DNA of 64,000 bases from the NCBI GenBank assembly GCA_038225555.1, contig JBBRRB010000004.1, positions 124,001 through 188,000 of the forward strand, in the 5' to 3' direction. Below the pieces are notes generated by a model. That model ran no database searches. It had not been told where the DNA came from and saw nothing but the letters and a program-made list of their open reading frames with translations. A program made the position numbers and the translations under genes. Source of the stretch: JANXQZ01 sp038225555 (GTDB taxonomy: Bacteria; Acidobacteriota; Terriglobia; Bryobacterales; Bryobacteraceae). Positions 32,375 through 40,934 of the stretch are shown here, piece after piece (position 1 is the first letter of the stretch; each line of letters opens with the position of its first letter).

Positions 32375-34521
32375 TAGGCTGACCTCCTTGCGAGAGCATT
32401 CAGTACGTTCTTGGGTGTGAGCGGAACCAGAGGAACCCTGACCCCGATCGCATTCGCTACCGCGTTGGCGATAGCTGCAACTCCAGCGATGGCCGGCGGT
32501 TCGCCCAATCCCACGACGCCCCTCTTATCGTTCTCAGGAGTAATATCCATGTGAACCTGAATATCGCCGATGTCGCTGATTCCGGCCAGTTTGTAGAACT
32601 CCATATCGGCGTTCAGCACGCGGCCAATCTGCTGATCCATCACACGTTCTTCCATCAGCGCGGCGCACACGCTCATGATGCAAGCGCCGAACACCTGGCT
32701 CTCCGCGGTCTTGGGGTTAACTACTAAGCCGCAATCCTGCACCGCCACCATCTTATTCATGCGCACGATGCCGGTCTCGATGTCGACGGAAACATCGGCC
32801 ATCTGAATGCCAGATGCTCCGCCCGTGTTAAGCCCTTCTTTAGGAGCCTTGCGCGGATCATTCTCGCCCATCTCCGAAATATTGTTCACGCCGAGTTTCG
32901 CGCAGGCCTGCGCCCAGCTCATGCCCTTGTCGGGATTGCCTTTTTGTCGAATTCGGCCGTCTATCGCCTCCAGTTGATCTGCGGGAACGTTCAATGCTTC
33001 TGAGACCACCTGGAAAAGCTTGTCGAGTGCGTTGACGGTCGATTTGCGCGTAGATGACGTAACGCCGCCTACGGTAGTCGACCCGCCGGAAGCGCCTGAA
33101 TTCGGATACGAGTTATCGCCCAGCTTTACCTTGATCGCGCTCACGGGCAGACCGAACGTCTCCGCGGCAATCATGGCGATCATGGTGCGGGTAGCGGTGC
33201 CTAAATCCTGCGTAGCCAAGGCAACTTCTACTGACGCATCGGCGTGGATGCTGGTGAGGCAAGTGCTGGCATGCCCCGCGCCTCCCCATGTATTGATGCC
33301 GATTCCCAACCCGCGCTTCACAACGCCCGACCCGGAATCTCCGCGCAGGTGGGCATACTTCTTCCACTCGATCATCTCCGCAGCCTTTTGGAGCTGTCTG
33401 GTGTATAGCTCCGGCCTAGCGGTGTAGCCGATGTTCTTGAGGAAGAACTCGAGCGAATCCATCTTCACTTTCGCCGCGATATCGTCTAGCGCAGAGCACG
33501 TCAAATAGCACGCTTGCGGGTGATTGGGAGCGCGCCAGGCTCGTGCGCCCCCGGCGTTGATGGAAACGGCAGTGTGATTCACGCGCCGGTTCGGCACGTT
33601 GCTGAAGACGTACGGGAAAAGCTGCGCGTTCAGTCCCCCGCCGCCTAATCCGCCGGTCGCCCACGTGCTGGATTCCCAAGCCGTGATGGTGCCGTCCTTC
33701 ATGGCGCCCACCTTAATCTTCGCGAACACCGAGGGACGATTTCCGCCAATCGTCAACTCGGTCTCGCGATCAAGGTAAAGCTTTACGGGACGCCCGCCGC
33801 TTTCCTGCGAAAGCTTAGCCGCTTGAATGGCCCATAGGTCAGCCGGGAACTTGCTCCCGAAGCCGCCGCCCATATAATCCATGTGGACGTGAACGCTGGT
33901 GGCTGGAACGTTCAAGCCGCGCGCGATGTCGCCAGCCACGCCGTATACGTTCTGCGTCGACGGCCAATATTCGATCTTGTCGCCTTTCCAAGCGATGGTT
34001 TGACCATGCGGTTCCAGGCAGCAATGCGTGATGACGGGGATCCCGTATTCGCCTTCGGAGATAAAGTCTGCTGTTTTGAAGGCAGCCTCGGGATCGCCCG
34101 TGGTCTGTTCGCCCGCCGGTTTCGCGCGATTGCCGACCTTTGAAAGATCCTCCTCTCGCACTACCCACGGGAGCACTTCGTACTCCACCTTAATTTTGCG
34201 AACGGCATCGTTGGCAATTTCTTCGGTGTTCGCTGCCACCACCGCGATCTCGGCACCCGCCCATTGAACTTCGGCGCCGGGCTCGGTAATCACGCGTACT
34301 CCGGTAACGCCAGGCGTGCTTTTCGCCTCGCTGATATCCACGCTCTTGATCTTTGCGTGCGCGTGCGGCGAGGTCAGGAGAGCTGCGTACAGCATGCCCT
34401 CTGGCTTAATGTCCGTGTTGTACTTGGCGGCGCCGCTGGATTTAGCGGGACCGTCCAGGCGGCTTAGGCGCTTGCCCATCACCCGCCGCTGGTCCATCGG
34501 AGGCCAACTGAAATCAGGCAT
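32374..34521 (-). CDS. Molybdenum hydroxylase Mo-binding subunit (YagR-like)
   Basis: Large catalytic subunit of a xanthine-dehydrogenase-family enzyme, 715 residues from ATG 34521 (8 bp inside the upstream 2Fe-2S gene). It shows GKRLSRLDGPAKSSGAAKY, GGFGSKFPADLWA for the cofactor region, and near the C-terminus VVGLGEPPAIAG with the catalytic Glu. Length and motifs fit the YagR/PaoC type of aldehyde oxidoreductase, presumed periplasmic as its small subunit has a Tat signal. The physiological substrate is unknown. Confidence 0.94.
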   Translation of the reverse strand: MPDFSWPPMDQRRVMGKRLSRLDGPAKSSGAAKYNTDIKPEGMLYAALLTSPHAHAKIKSVDISEAKSTPGVTGVRVITEPGAEVQWAGAEIAVVAANTEEIANDAVRKIKVEYEVLPWVVREEDLSKVGNRAKPAGEQTTGDPEAAFKTADFISEGEYGIPVITHCCLEPHGQTIAWKGDKIEYWPSTQNVYGVAGDIARGLNVPATSVHVHMDYMGGGFGSKFPADLWAIQAAKLSQESGGRPVKLYLDRETELTIGGNRPSVFAKIKVGAMKDGTITAWESSTWATGGLGGGGLNAQLFPYVFSNVPNRRVNHTAVSINAGGARAWRAPNHPQACYLTCSALDDIAAKVKMDSLEFFLKNIGYTARPELYTRQLQKAAEMIEWKKYAHLRGDSGSGVVKRGLGIGINTWGGAGHASTCLTSIHADASVEVALATQDLGTATRTMIAMIAAETFGLPVSAIKVKLGDNSYPNSGASGGSTTVGGVTSSTRKSTVNALDKLFQVVSEALNVPADQLEAIDGRIRQKGNPDKGMSWAQACAKLGVNNISEMGENDPRKAPKEGLNTGGASGIQMADVSVDIETGIVRMNKMVAVQDCGLVVNPKTAESQVFGACIMSVCAALMEERVMDQQIGRVLNADMEFYKLAGISDIGDIQVHMDITPENDKRGVVGLGEPPAIAGVAAIANAVANAIGVRVPLVPLTPKNVLNALARRSA

Positions 34522-35170
34522 TGCTTCCTCCCTTGAGTTCCTTCGCTGCTTCAAGAACGGCCTTGCGGATTCCGACGTAGGTACCGCAGCGACAAAGATT
34601 GCCGCCCAAGCCATGCTTTACTTCTTCAAATGTCGGATTCGGGTTGCGATCGAGGAAAGCCTTGGAAGCAATCACGAAGCCAGGAGTGCAGTAGCCGCAC
34701 TGTTGCGCGTCGTTGTTGACGAACGCCTTGCTGACCGCGTGCAGCTTCTTCTCTGTGGAGATGCCTTCCAGCGTAGTGATCTGCCGGCCCTGCAGATCGA
34801 TGGCGAGAAGCGTGCAGCTATACATCGCCTTTCCATCTACGATGACGCTGCAAGCGCCGCACGTTGCGCGGTCGCACACGCGCTTGGCGGCCGTTAATTC
34901 CAGCCGATTCCGAAGCGTGTCGCACAGGGTGGCGCGAGGCTCGACGCTGATCTTGACAGGCTTGCCGTTAATCTGTAGAGTGATCGGGACTTCACCAGGA
35001 CCGACCACTTTGGCCGCGACTGGCTCGGCCTGCGCTTCGGTTTCCAATAGGCCCGTAGTTAGGGCGCCGCTGGTGATTCCAACGCTCGAGAGAAATCCAC
35101 GGCGTGAAAATTTGTTTTTTGGGGATGCTTCGTTTTGCTGGGGGCTTTCCGGTTCTTTCCTGGAGCTCAC
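34514..35170 (-). CDS. Molybdenum hydroxylase 2Fe-2S subunit with Tat signal (YagT-like)
   Basis: Small subunit, 218 residues. Residues 20-50 hold a Tat signal (SRRGFLSSVGITSG), so the assembled enzyme is exported folded. Two [2Fe-2S] sites follow: the ferredoxin type (CDRATCGACSVIVDGKAMYSC split over about 98-118) and the alpha-helical type (QQCGYCTPG and NLCRCGTY). Start is GTG 35170 behind a strong AGAAGGTGA ribosome-binding site. It heads the operon 2Fe-2S, Mo, FAD, small Cys protein and perhaps DUF1326. No xdhC-like maturation gene is nearby. Confidence 0.95.
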   Translation of the reverse strand: MSSRKEPESPQQNEASPKNKFSRRGFLSSVGITSGALTTGLLETEAQAEPVAAKVVGPGEVPITLQINGKPVKISVEPRATLCDTLRNRLELTAAKRVCDRATCGACSVIVDGKAMYSCTLLAIDLQGRQITTLEGISTEKKLHAVSKAFVNNDAQQCGYCTPGFVIASKAFLDRNPNPTFEEVKHGLGGNLCRCGTYVGIRKAVLEAAKELKGGSNA

Positions 35171-35203
35171 GGGGTCACCTTCTTTCGGAGAATTAAACCG
35201 AGT

Positions 35204-36127
35204 TTACCAGATGAGGGGAAATGTTTTCCAGCCGTATTCTTTAAGTGATGGCTCGAAACCACCGGGGTGCAGGATCTCGGCCAGTATCCGCAGCGATTCC
35301 ACAATCCTGGGCCCGGGCCGATTCAGATACTGGTTGCCGTCGGTTACGTACACCTGATCGTTTTGAACCGCCTTCAGCTTCAACCAAATCGGATTCGTGG
35401 TAAGCCAATACATCTCTGACTCTGTTCTTTGCAAATCGAACCCACAAGGCATGCTGATGATGACGTCAGGGTCCGCTGCTTCGAGTTGCTCCCAAGACAT
35501 CCACGGCGAATGCAGTCCGGCCACTCCGAACAGATTCGTCCCATTTGCCATATTGACCAGTTCGGGAACCCAGTTGCCGGCCGCCATTAAGGGTTCATGC
35601 CATTCAATGCAAGCCACGCGCGGACGGGTGGAACTGACGCTGGCCGCGATCTGGATCTGTTCCATTTCGGCCTGCAGATTCTGAATCAGGATCTCGCCAT
35701 CGGATTCGACTCCGCAGGCACTGGCGACCCGGCGAATATCTGTCCAAATGTCGGCGAGACAGTTTGGTTCGAGCGGCACCACTTTGGGCCGACTTGCCAG
35801 GGATCCAGCCAAGGCTCGTTCTACGTCGTCCAGACTGACCGCGCACACTTTGCACTGGGTTTGTGTAATGATGTGAGTGGGTTGGAGGCTTTCGAGCACC
35901 TCGGGAAAGACGTCATAGATCGAGACTGCCGCGCTCAGTTGCTGTTTCACAAGGCGGTCGATTTCTGCGCTGGACCCATTGACCGCGAAAGTGGGCGAGG
36001 TGCATACAGGAAGGCTGCTAACTTGCGGCGGGAAATCGCACTCGTGAGAACGGCCGACGTGATACCGGCCCAGTCCTAAGGCATGGACAATCTCGGTAGC
36101 GCTCGCAATGAGCGAGACGATGCGCAT
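35204..36127 (-). CDS. BtuF-like cobalamin-type substrate-binding protein
   Basis: A 307-residue type III periplasmic-binding fold. Start is ATG 36127 (MRIVSLIASATEIVHALGL), the usual BtuF-like opening; an upstream 29-codon extension reaches into the vapBC control region and is unlikely. It has GRSHECDFPP, the QPTHIITQTQCKVCAV segment, and a C-terminal RPGPRIVESLRILAEILHP. No signal peptide is visible, and no ABC permease or ATPase genes adjoin, so its role in corrinoid uptake or scavenging is inferred from the fold only. Confidence 0.85.
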   Translation of the reverse strand: MRIVSLIASATEIVHALGLGRYHVGRSHECDFPPQVSSLPVCTSPTFAVNGSSAEIDRLVKQQLSAAVSIYDVFPEVLESLQPTHIITQTQCKVCAVSLDDVERALAGSLASRPKVVPLEPNCLADIWTDIRRVASACGVESDGEILIQNLQAEMEQIQIAASVSSTRPRVACIEWHEPLMAAGNWVPELVNMANGTNLFGVAGLHSPWMSWEQLEAADPDVIISMPCGFDLQRTESEMYWLTTNPIWLKLKAVQNDQVYVTDGNQYLNRPGPRIVESLRILAEILHPGGFEPSLKEYGWKTFPLIW

Positions 36128-36155
36128 CTTTCCAATTATAAGTTTGCTAGGTGAC

Positions 36156-36180
36156 GACGTATTGGTATATACTGACGTAT
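36156..36180 (+). promoter_or_regulatory. Candidate vapBC operator/promoter
   Basis: The palindrome GTATATAC (36165-36172) is flanked by two direct copies of GACGTAT (36156-36162, 36174-36180), 33 bp before the vapB ATG. TA antitoxins usually bind repeats overlapping their own promoter, and the A/T-rich centre could supply the -10 box. Confidence 0.55.
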
Positions 36181-36212
36181 AGACAGCCACCTGGTTATTG
36201 GAGGTACACTGC

Positions 36213-36482
36213 ATGACGATGACAAAACCCGCGAAATTATTTAAGAACGGCTCGAGCCAAGCCGTCCGTCTGCCTGCCGAATTCCGGCTCCCCGGAGACG
36301 AGGTTTACGTCACTCGCGACGAAGAGACCGGCGACGTCGTGTTATCGAGCCAACCCGGCGTGAGGGCGTGGAAGAATTTCTTCGAAATGATTCATTCTAT
36401 AGACGTCCCCGCTGACTTCATGGCTGATCGTCCAATGAATGTGGCGCCGTTGGAGCGAGATCTTTTCGGCACTAAGGAATAG
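36213..36482 (+). CDS. vapB: VapB-type antitoxin (AbrB/MazE-like)
   Basis: An 89-residue antitoxin. Residues 3-45 form the swapped-hairpin DNA-binding domain (AKLFKNGSSQAVRLPAEFRL, VYVTRDEETGDVVLS); the rest is the flexible toxin-binding tail. The ATG at 36213 is chosen because GGAGG lies 8 nt ahead; a TTG at 36198 starts inside that site. vapC follows after 6 bp. It neutralises VapC and represses its own operon in known systems. Confidence 0.93.
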   Translation: MTMTKPAKLFKNGSSQAVRLPAEFRLPGDEVYVTRDEETGDVVLSSQPGVRAWKNFFEMIHSIDVPADFMADRPMNVAPLERDLFGTKE

Positions 36483-36488
36483 ACCCGC

Positions 36489-36905
36489 GTGAGCAGGCTC
36501 CACATGCTCGATACGGATATTGTTAGCTACCTGATCAAAGGCCGTTCTCCAGCCATCGAAGCGAAGCTGAAGGCCCTCCATCCATTCGCCGTGTGCATTT
36601 CAGTGATCACGCGCGCCGAATTGCTCTACGGGTTAAAGCGTTTGCAGCCGGAACACCGAATTCACATCGCGGTGCGGCAGTTTCTCAAGATCGTGCGGGT
36701 GCTGAACTGGGATGCCGAAGCTGCGGACTTTTACGCCGATATCAGGCATCAACTGGGCACTACAGGCCAGTTAATCGGTGAGTTGGACATGATGATCGCG
36801 GCGCATTCGTTAGCCACCGCTGCAATTCTGGTCACCAACAACCTGAGGCACTACGAAACGATAAAGGCTCCTCTCACCATTGAAAATTGGGCCGGACAAA
36901 CGTAG
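36489..36905 (+). CDS. vapC: VapC-type PIN-domain toxin
   Basis: A 138-residue PIN ribonuclease. Acidic catalytic positions are in place: LDTDIVSYL (Asp8), RAELLYGL (Glu), GELDMMIAAHSLA (Asp) and the TNNLRHYE ending, typical of the FitB/VapC subgroup that cuts tRNA or rRNA. Start is GTG 36489, six bases after the antitoxin stop. The ORF looks intact, so the module is probably active. Confidence 0.94.
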   Translation: MSRLHMLDTDIVSYLIKGRSPAIEAKLKALHPFAVCISVITRAELLYGLKRLQPEHRIHIAVRQFLKIVRVLNWDAEAADFYADIRHQLGTTGQLIGELDMMIAAHSLATAAILVTNNLRHYETIKAPLTIENWAGQT

Positions 36906-36908
36906 AGG

Positions 36909-37127
36909 TCACGCAGCGAGCGGCAGGGCCAAGACGGGTGCCGACTGGGTCCGCTGTTGGCTCAGGCAGATGTAGCAGTCGCATCGGGACCGAAGTCGAG
37001 AACTTCGCTCCAAACTCTTTAGAGTAGCGCGGATGGCGGCCAGCGCCCCTTCTTTGTGAGGACCGTCCGGCCAAGCCTCAACGCTGTGCAACCTGTAGTG
37101 TTCCATTGCTAACCATTGCTCTTTCAT
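36909..37127 (-). CDS. Small hypothetical protein
   Basis: A 72-residue protein from ATG 37127, which is preceded by GAGGATG; a longer in-frame reading to 37412 has no support. It begins MKEQWLAMEHYRLHSVEAWPD, an amphipathic helix followed by LAAIRATLKSLER and a CDCYIC motif. Short proteins of this pattern occur in related genomes to my knowledge, but no function is known. It is divergent from the small exported protein at 37267 and convergent with vapC. Confidence 0.6.
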   Translation of the reverse strand: MKEQWLAMEHYRLHSVEAWPDGPHKEGALAAIRATLKSLERSSRLRSRCDCYICLSQQRTQSAPVLALPLAA

Positions 37128-37266
37128 AACATCCTCACACGGATTCCTTTGCAACGAGGATGCCAATCCGCTTTTGCCGCTCATTTGGCGAATTATTGTT
37201 CCAAAACAGGTCAGGCTGTTTAATATCGGAACACTAACCGGGCGCAAGTCTAAGCGTCTCTCCAAT

Positions 37267-37470
37267 ATGACGATTCGAAACACCCTACAAATCGCAGCCG
37301 GGATCTTGCTCACTGTTGGACTCGCGGCAGGGACCAAAGCCGTACACACCGAGCAGGCGTGCCGATTTCTGAAGGCGTATAGCACCGTCAAAAACGCGGA
37401 CGCTCCCATCAACTTCTGGGAGCGCCTGGTTTGCAGTTATGTGTTAGCGAATGCGCGAACTACTTCTTAA
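37267..37470 (+). CDS. Small exported hypothetical protein
   Basis: A 67-residue protein from ATG 37267: an N-terminal hydrophobic signal or anchor (TLQIAAGILLTVGLAAG, residues 6-22), then a short polar domain with two cysteines (EQACRFLKAY, RLVCSYV). No ribosome-binding site is clear. The stop overlaps the convergent TPR protein by 11 bp. Unknown function; whether it is expressed is uncertain. Confidence 0.5.
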   Translation: MTIRNTLQIAAGILLTVGLAAGTKAVHTEQACRFLKAYSTVKNADAPINFWERLVCSYVLANARTTS

Positions 37471-38782
37471 CGGGACGCCGCCTGGCAGCGGGCCGTCTTG
37501 CGGGTGCTGCAGAGCCTTTGCCAGTCCAGCCATGCAATTTTTCCTTTTCAACATTGAAGTTCACCATAAAGGGATTGGCAGTGTAGCTGGTCGGCACGCC
37601 TTCAAACGTCAGTTCGGTGCCGGACTCGACTTTCCCGGGTAACGCGGTTTCGAAATGGAGGGTTGCGTCAGGCGTGGTGCCGTCAATGTTGCTGAGGACG
37701 ACAACCTTCGGATTGGTTTCGGGCTCGAGCTTCACGACCTTGCCCCGCAGCGTCGGCACTAGCGACCCCTTCATCTTCTCGAAGTATGCCGAGCCATCGG
37801 CGGCGGTCAGGGCATCCTTCAGATTTTTCCAAAGGGTTAAATCCGGGTTGGCTTTCGCCTCCTGCTCCGCCTTGGCTTCCTTGTCTTTCTCAATGTCGAC
37901 AACACTGACAATGCTGTATCCGGCTGGCGGCGCAGGATTCGCCTTTGCAGTGGCTTTTAACTGGTCGAGACCATCTTTGCTGCCGTGGTAATTAGCGTAA
38001 GCCTTGTCCAAATACTGGTTAGAGGCCTGTCGAATGCCGGCGCTCGCCGCACCCGGCCCGTCGTAAGAGCCGGCTCGAGCGAAGTAATACAGCGTCTCGG
38101 GCATCTTTTCCACTTTCTTTTGAGCGGCTTCCACGATGCCGAGCCAATACGCAACGTCTCCGTTTGCGGGGTTGGTCCCTAAGCTCAGCTTGAATTCGGT
38201 TTCCGCCTTCTCATTTTCTTTACGCTGCATGGCCGTCCAGCCTAGCGTTGAGTGAGCCACTGCGGCGATCGGCTTCTTAGTGGTCTCCCATTGCGCGTCA
38301 TTCATGGTGGCGGGCTTTTGCTTATCCAGATTGCTCAACATTCCGTTGGCGGCCTTGTCGCCTTGATCGAGAACATCGGGCGGCACTGTCGTGGATCCGG
38401 GAGCAACTAAGGCAGGAGTATAGAGGGTTATGTAATAGAGAGCCGTAAAAGCATTCGGGTCCGCCGCAAGGATTTCCTTGGCGGTATTCACCGCATCCTG
38501 AATCTTCTGCTGCCCGACCTGATTGGTCAGGTAGAGTTCGCGCCGCTCCTTTAAGAACTGAGTTTCAGGATACTGCTTCTTCCACTCGTCAAGCTTGCTC
38601 ATGTTCGCCGCCGGATCTTTGCCGGTGCGCGCCGCTTCGAAAAGGTCGTATTCGGCACGATCTTTCCACTGCCGCTGTTCGGTAGCTCCCGCTGCGGCTT
38701 GTGCCCGCAGGGTCGCCGGAACAGAGCCAACAATGCCCATGAGGGCAATCGCAATAAAAATTTTAGATGGTTTCACCAACAC
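37460..38782 (-). CDS. Exported TPR-like protein
   Basis: A 440-residue secreted protein: signal peptide (residues 1-28), a helical middle (about 35-270) of tetratricopeptide-like pairs (ALYYITLYTPALVAPG; STLGWTAMQRKENEKAETEF; YWLGIVEAAQKKVEKMPETLYYF), then a beta-rich C-terminal domain (about 340-420, KVVKLEPETNPKVVVLSN) and a basic Ala/Pro/Arg tail. Such proteins are common in acidobacteria; the task is unknown, presumably protein-protein contacts in the periplasm. Stands alone with 289 bp of featureless DNA upstream. Confidence 0.8.
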   Translation of the reverse strand: MLVKPSKIFIAIALMGIVGSVPATLRAQAAAGATEQRQWKDRAEYDLFEAARTGKDPAANMSKLDEWKKQYPETQFLKERRELYLTNQVGQQKIQDAVNTAKEILAADPNAFTALYYITLYTPALVAPGSTTVPPDVLDQGDKAANGMLSNLDKQKPATMNDAQWETTKKPIAAVAHSTLGWTAMQRKENEKAETEFKLSLGTNPANGDVAYWLGIVEAAQKKVEKMPETLYYFARAGSYDGPGAASAGIRQASNQYLDKAYANYHGSKDGLDQLKATAKANPAPPAGYSIVSVVDIEKDKEAKAEQEAKANPDLTLWKNLKDALTAADGSAYFEKMKGSLVPTLRGKVVKLEPETNPKVVVLSNIDGTTPDATLHFETALPGKVESGTELTFEGVPTSYTANPFMVNFNVEKEKLHGWTGKGSAAPARRPAARRRPVKK

Positions 38783-39071
38783 TCCCCGCCTCCAAGATGT
38801 CCAGTGTAATCTTATCTGAGTCCGGCAACCGGGCCTCCCAGAGCAGCCATTCTTCGCACGCCGCTATCCAATCCGCTTTAGATTTAAAGCCGGTGCAATT
38901 GCGGAGTATAGCCGAATCCGCTCGAAGATAGCAACTTTCCTCTACGTTTAGATGTCCGGGCGAACGATCTTGTTCCGTGTGCGAGTCGGAATTTCCAGCA
39001 TGGTACTACGAACGGACGGTAAACTTCCGCCGGGGTGATGCGTTAATACAGGTGAGAGGCAACTTACGGTT

Positions 39072-40922
39072 ATGAAATGGAAAGAGTTGGTGGCGTGCGT
39101 CTTGGCTTCAGCGCTCCTGGTTCCTCCGGGGTTTGCAGGCCGGAAATCGCCTGAGCCGGAACAGCAGCAAGCCAAACTATTTCAGACCAGGCTGAGCAAG
39201 GACAAACAGATTTTACATGCGCTCGATCGGCTGAGCTTTGGCCCGCGCACTGGCGACTACGAACACGTAAAGAAAATTGGATTCAAGAAGTGGATCGATC
39301 AGCAGCTTCATCCCGATCAGATTCCTGAGAGCGCCTTCTTACAAGCCAAGCTTGCCCCTCTCGAATCCCTGCGCATGACGTCGGCTGAAGTGGTACAGCA
39401 CTATCCCCAGCCGCAAATGATCAAGGCTATCGCTGACGGCCGCCAGCCGATGCCCGAAGATCCGCTCCTACGCGCCTCGCTGACACGGCTCATCGCCCGG
39501 TATAAAACGAAGAAGGCGCAGGGCGGCGAAGTCTCCGACAAGATTGACGATCTCGAACCCGTTACAACCGTGGACCAGTTCCTTGATCCAGCCCAGATCA
39601 AGACTTTAAAGAACGGTACCTCGGACCAGAAGAAAGCGATCCTGGCGTCATTGCCTCCCGGTCAATTGGACGATTTTGTGATCAGCCTGCCCCCGGCCAT
39701 GCGCCAGCAGCTCTTCAACGTTGCCTCGGTGGATGTGCGCCGAAAGATTTTGCTGCTCCGCGCGCCCCAACAAGTAGTCGCATACGATCTGCTGGAATCG
39801 AAGCTGATGCGCGCGGTTTATAGCAATCGCCAGCTTGCCGAGGAACTGGACGATTTTTGGTTCAACCACTTCAATGTTTATTACGACAAGGGTTCGGACC
39901 GTTTCCTGATTCCGTCCTTCGAACGCGACGCCATCCGCCCGAATGTTCTCGGACGGTTCCGCGATTTGCTGGAAGCCACCGCCAAGAGTCCTGCCATGCT
40001 TTTTTATCTGGATAACTTCCAGTCGGTTCGACCGGACATTGACGTCAAGGCTAAAAACCGCAAGACCAAGCGGGGTCTGAATGAAAATTATGCCCGCGAG
40101 CTGATGGAGTTGCACACCTTGGGCGTGAACGGCGGCTACACGCAGCACGACGTCATCGAAGTGGCGCGTTGCTTTACCGGCTGGACCATTCAGGAACCCC
40201 GAAAGGGTGGGACCTTTTTCTTCAACGAGAAGGTTCACGACAAGGGTCAAAAAGTGGTGCTGGGCCACACAATACCAGCAGGCGGTGGGATAGAAGATGG
40301 TGAGCAGGTGCTCGACATCCTGGCACATCAACCCGCCACGGCGAAGTTCATCTCGCGCAAGCTGGCGCAGCGTTTCGTTGCAGACAATGCGCCCCCAGCG
40401 CTGATCGATCGCATGGCAAAGACGTTTCTCGACAAGAACGGCGATATTCGCGAGGTGATGAAAACCATGCTCGCTTCCAAAGAGTTTTGGTCGGAAGGGG
40501 CCTACCGCGCCAAGGTGAAGACACCGTTCGAAATGGTTGCGAGCGCCGTCAGGGCGCTGAATGCGGACGTGGATGACGCTTATGCGCTCGCCAATCAAAT
40601 CGCCCAGCTCGGCGAACCGCTTTATCGCAAGCAAGAGCCTACCGGCTATTCGAATATGAACGCCGAATGGGTGAACTCGGCGGCATTGCTTGGCCGGATG
40701 AACTTTGCACTCAATTTGGCCCAGAACAAGGTGGGCGGCGTGAAGGTGGACACGGCTAAGTTTGGCAACGCAGACCCGTCCATGATCGCCCAGGCGCTGT
40801 TGGTGCGGGACATGTCGCAGCAAACCCGCTCCACCATCGAGAACGCGCTTAAAGAAAAGACACCGCAAGCTGGGCTAGTCGCGGGGCTCGTGCTCGGGTC
40901 GCCCGAATTTCAAAGAAGGTAG
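39072..40922 (+). CDS. DUF1800 family secreted protein
   Basis: A 616-residue exported protein (signal peptide 1-22). The DUF1800 core begins at HALDRLSFGPRTGDYEHV and includes FWFNHFNVYYDKG, ENYARELMELHTLGVNGGYTQ split near 335-355, ARCFTGWTI and the C-terminal GSPEFQRR. An extra Gln/Lys-rich helical segment (about 120-215) is inserted compared with typical members. DUF1800 and DUF1501 proteins are regularly encoded together in Acidobacteria and Planctomycetes; their biochemical role is unsettled. The next gene follows after 12 bp. Confidence 0.93.
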   Translation: MKWKELVACVLASALLVPPGFAGRKSPEPEQQQAKLFQTRLSKDKQILHALDRLSFGPRTGDYEHVKKIGFKKWIDQQLHPDQIPESAFLQAKLAPLESLRMTSAEVVQHYPQPQMIKAIADGRQPMPEDPLLRASLTRLIARYKTKKAQGGEVSDKIDDLEPVTTVDQFLDPAQIKTLKNGTSDQKKAILASLPPGQLDDFVISLPPAMRQQLFNVASVDVRRKILLLRAPQQVVAYDLLESKLMRAVYSNRQLAEELDDFWFNHFNVYYDKGSDRFLIPSFERDAIRPNVLGRFRDLLEATAKSPAMLFYLDNFQSVRPDIDVKAKNRKTKRGLNENYARELMELHTLGVNGGYTQHDVIEVARCFTGWTIQEPRKGGTFFFNEKVHDKGQKVVLGHTIPAGGGIEDGEQVLDILAHQPATAKFISRKLAQRFVADNAPPALIDRMAKTFLDKNGDIREVMKTMLASKEFWSEGAYRAKVKTPFEMVASAVRALNADVDDAYALANQIAQLGEPLYRKQEPTGYSNMNAEWVNSAALLGRMNFALNLAQNKVGGVKVDTAKFGNADPSMIAQALLVRDMSQQTRSTIENALKEKTPQAGLVAGLVLGSPEFQRR

Positions 40923-40934
40923 TGAGGTTTCCAA

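Noticed and set aside
35597..36079. 160-residue plus-strand frame
   Set aside because: Antisense to the BtuF-like gene, no recognisable features.
39648..40868. 406-residue open frame on the minus strand
   Set aside because: Antisense to the DUF1800 gene, low-complexity shadow translation without motifs or ribosome-binding site.
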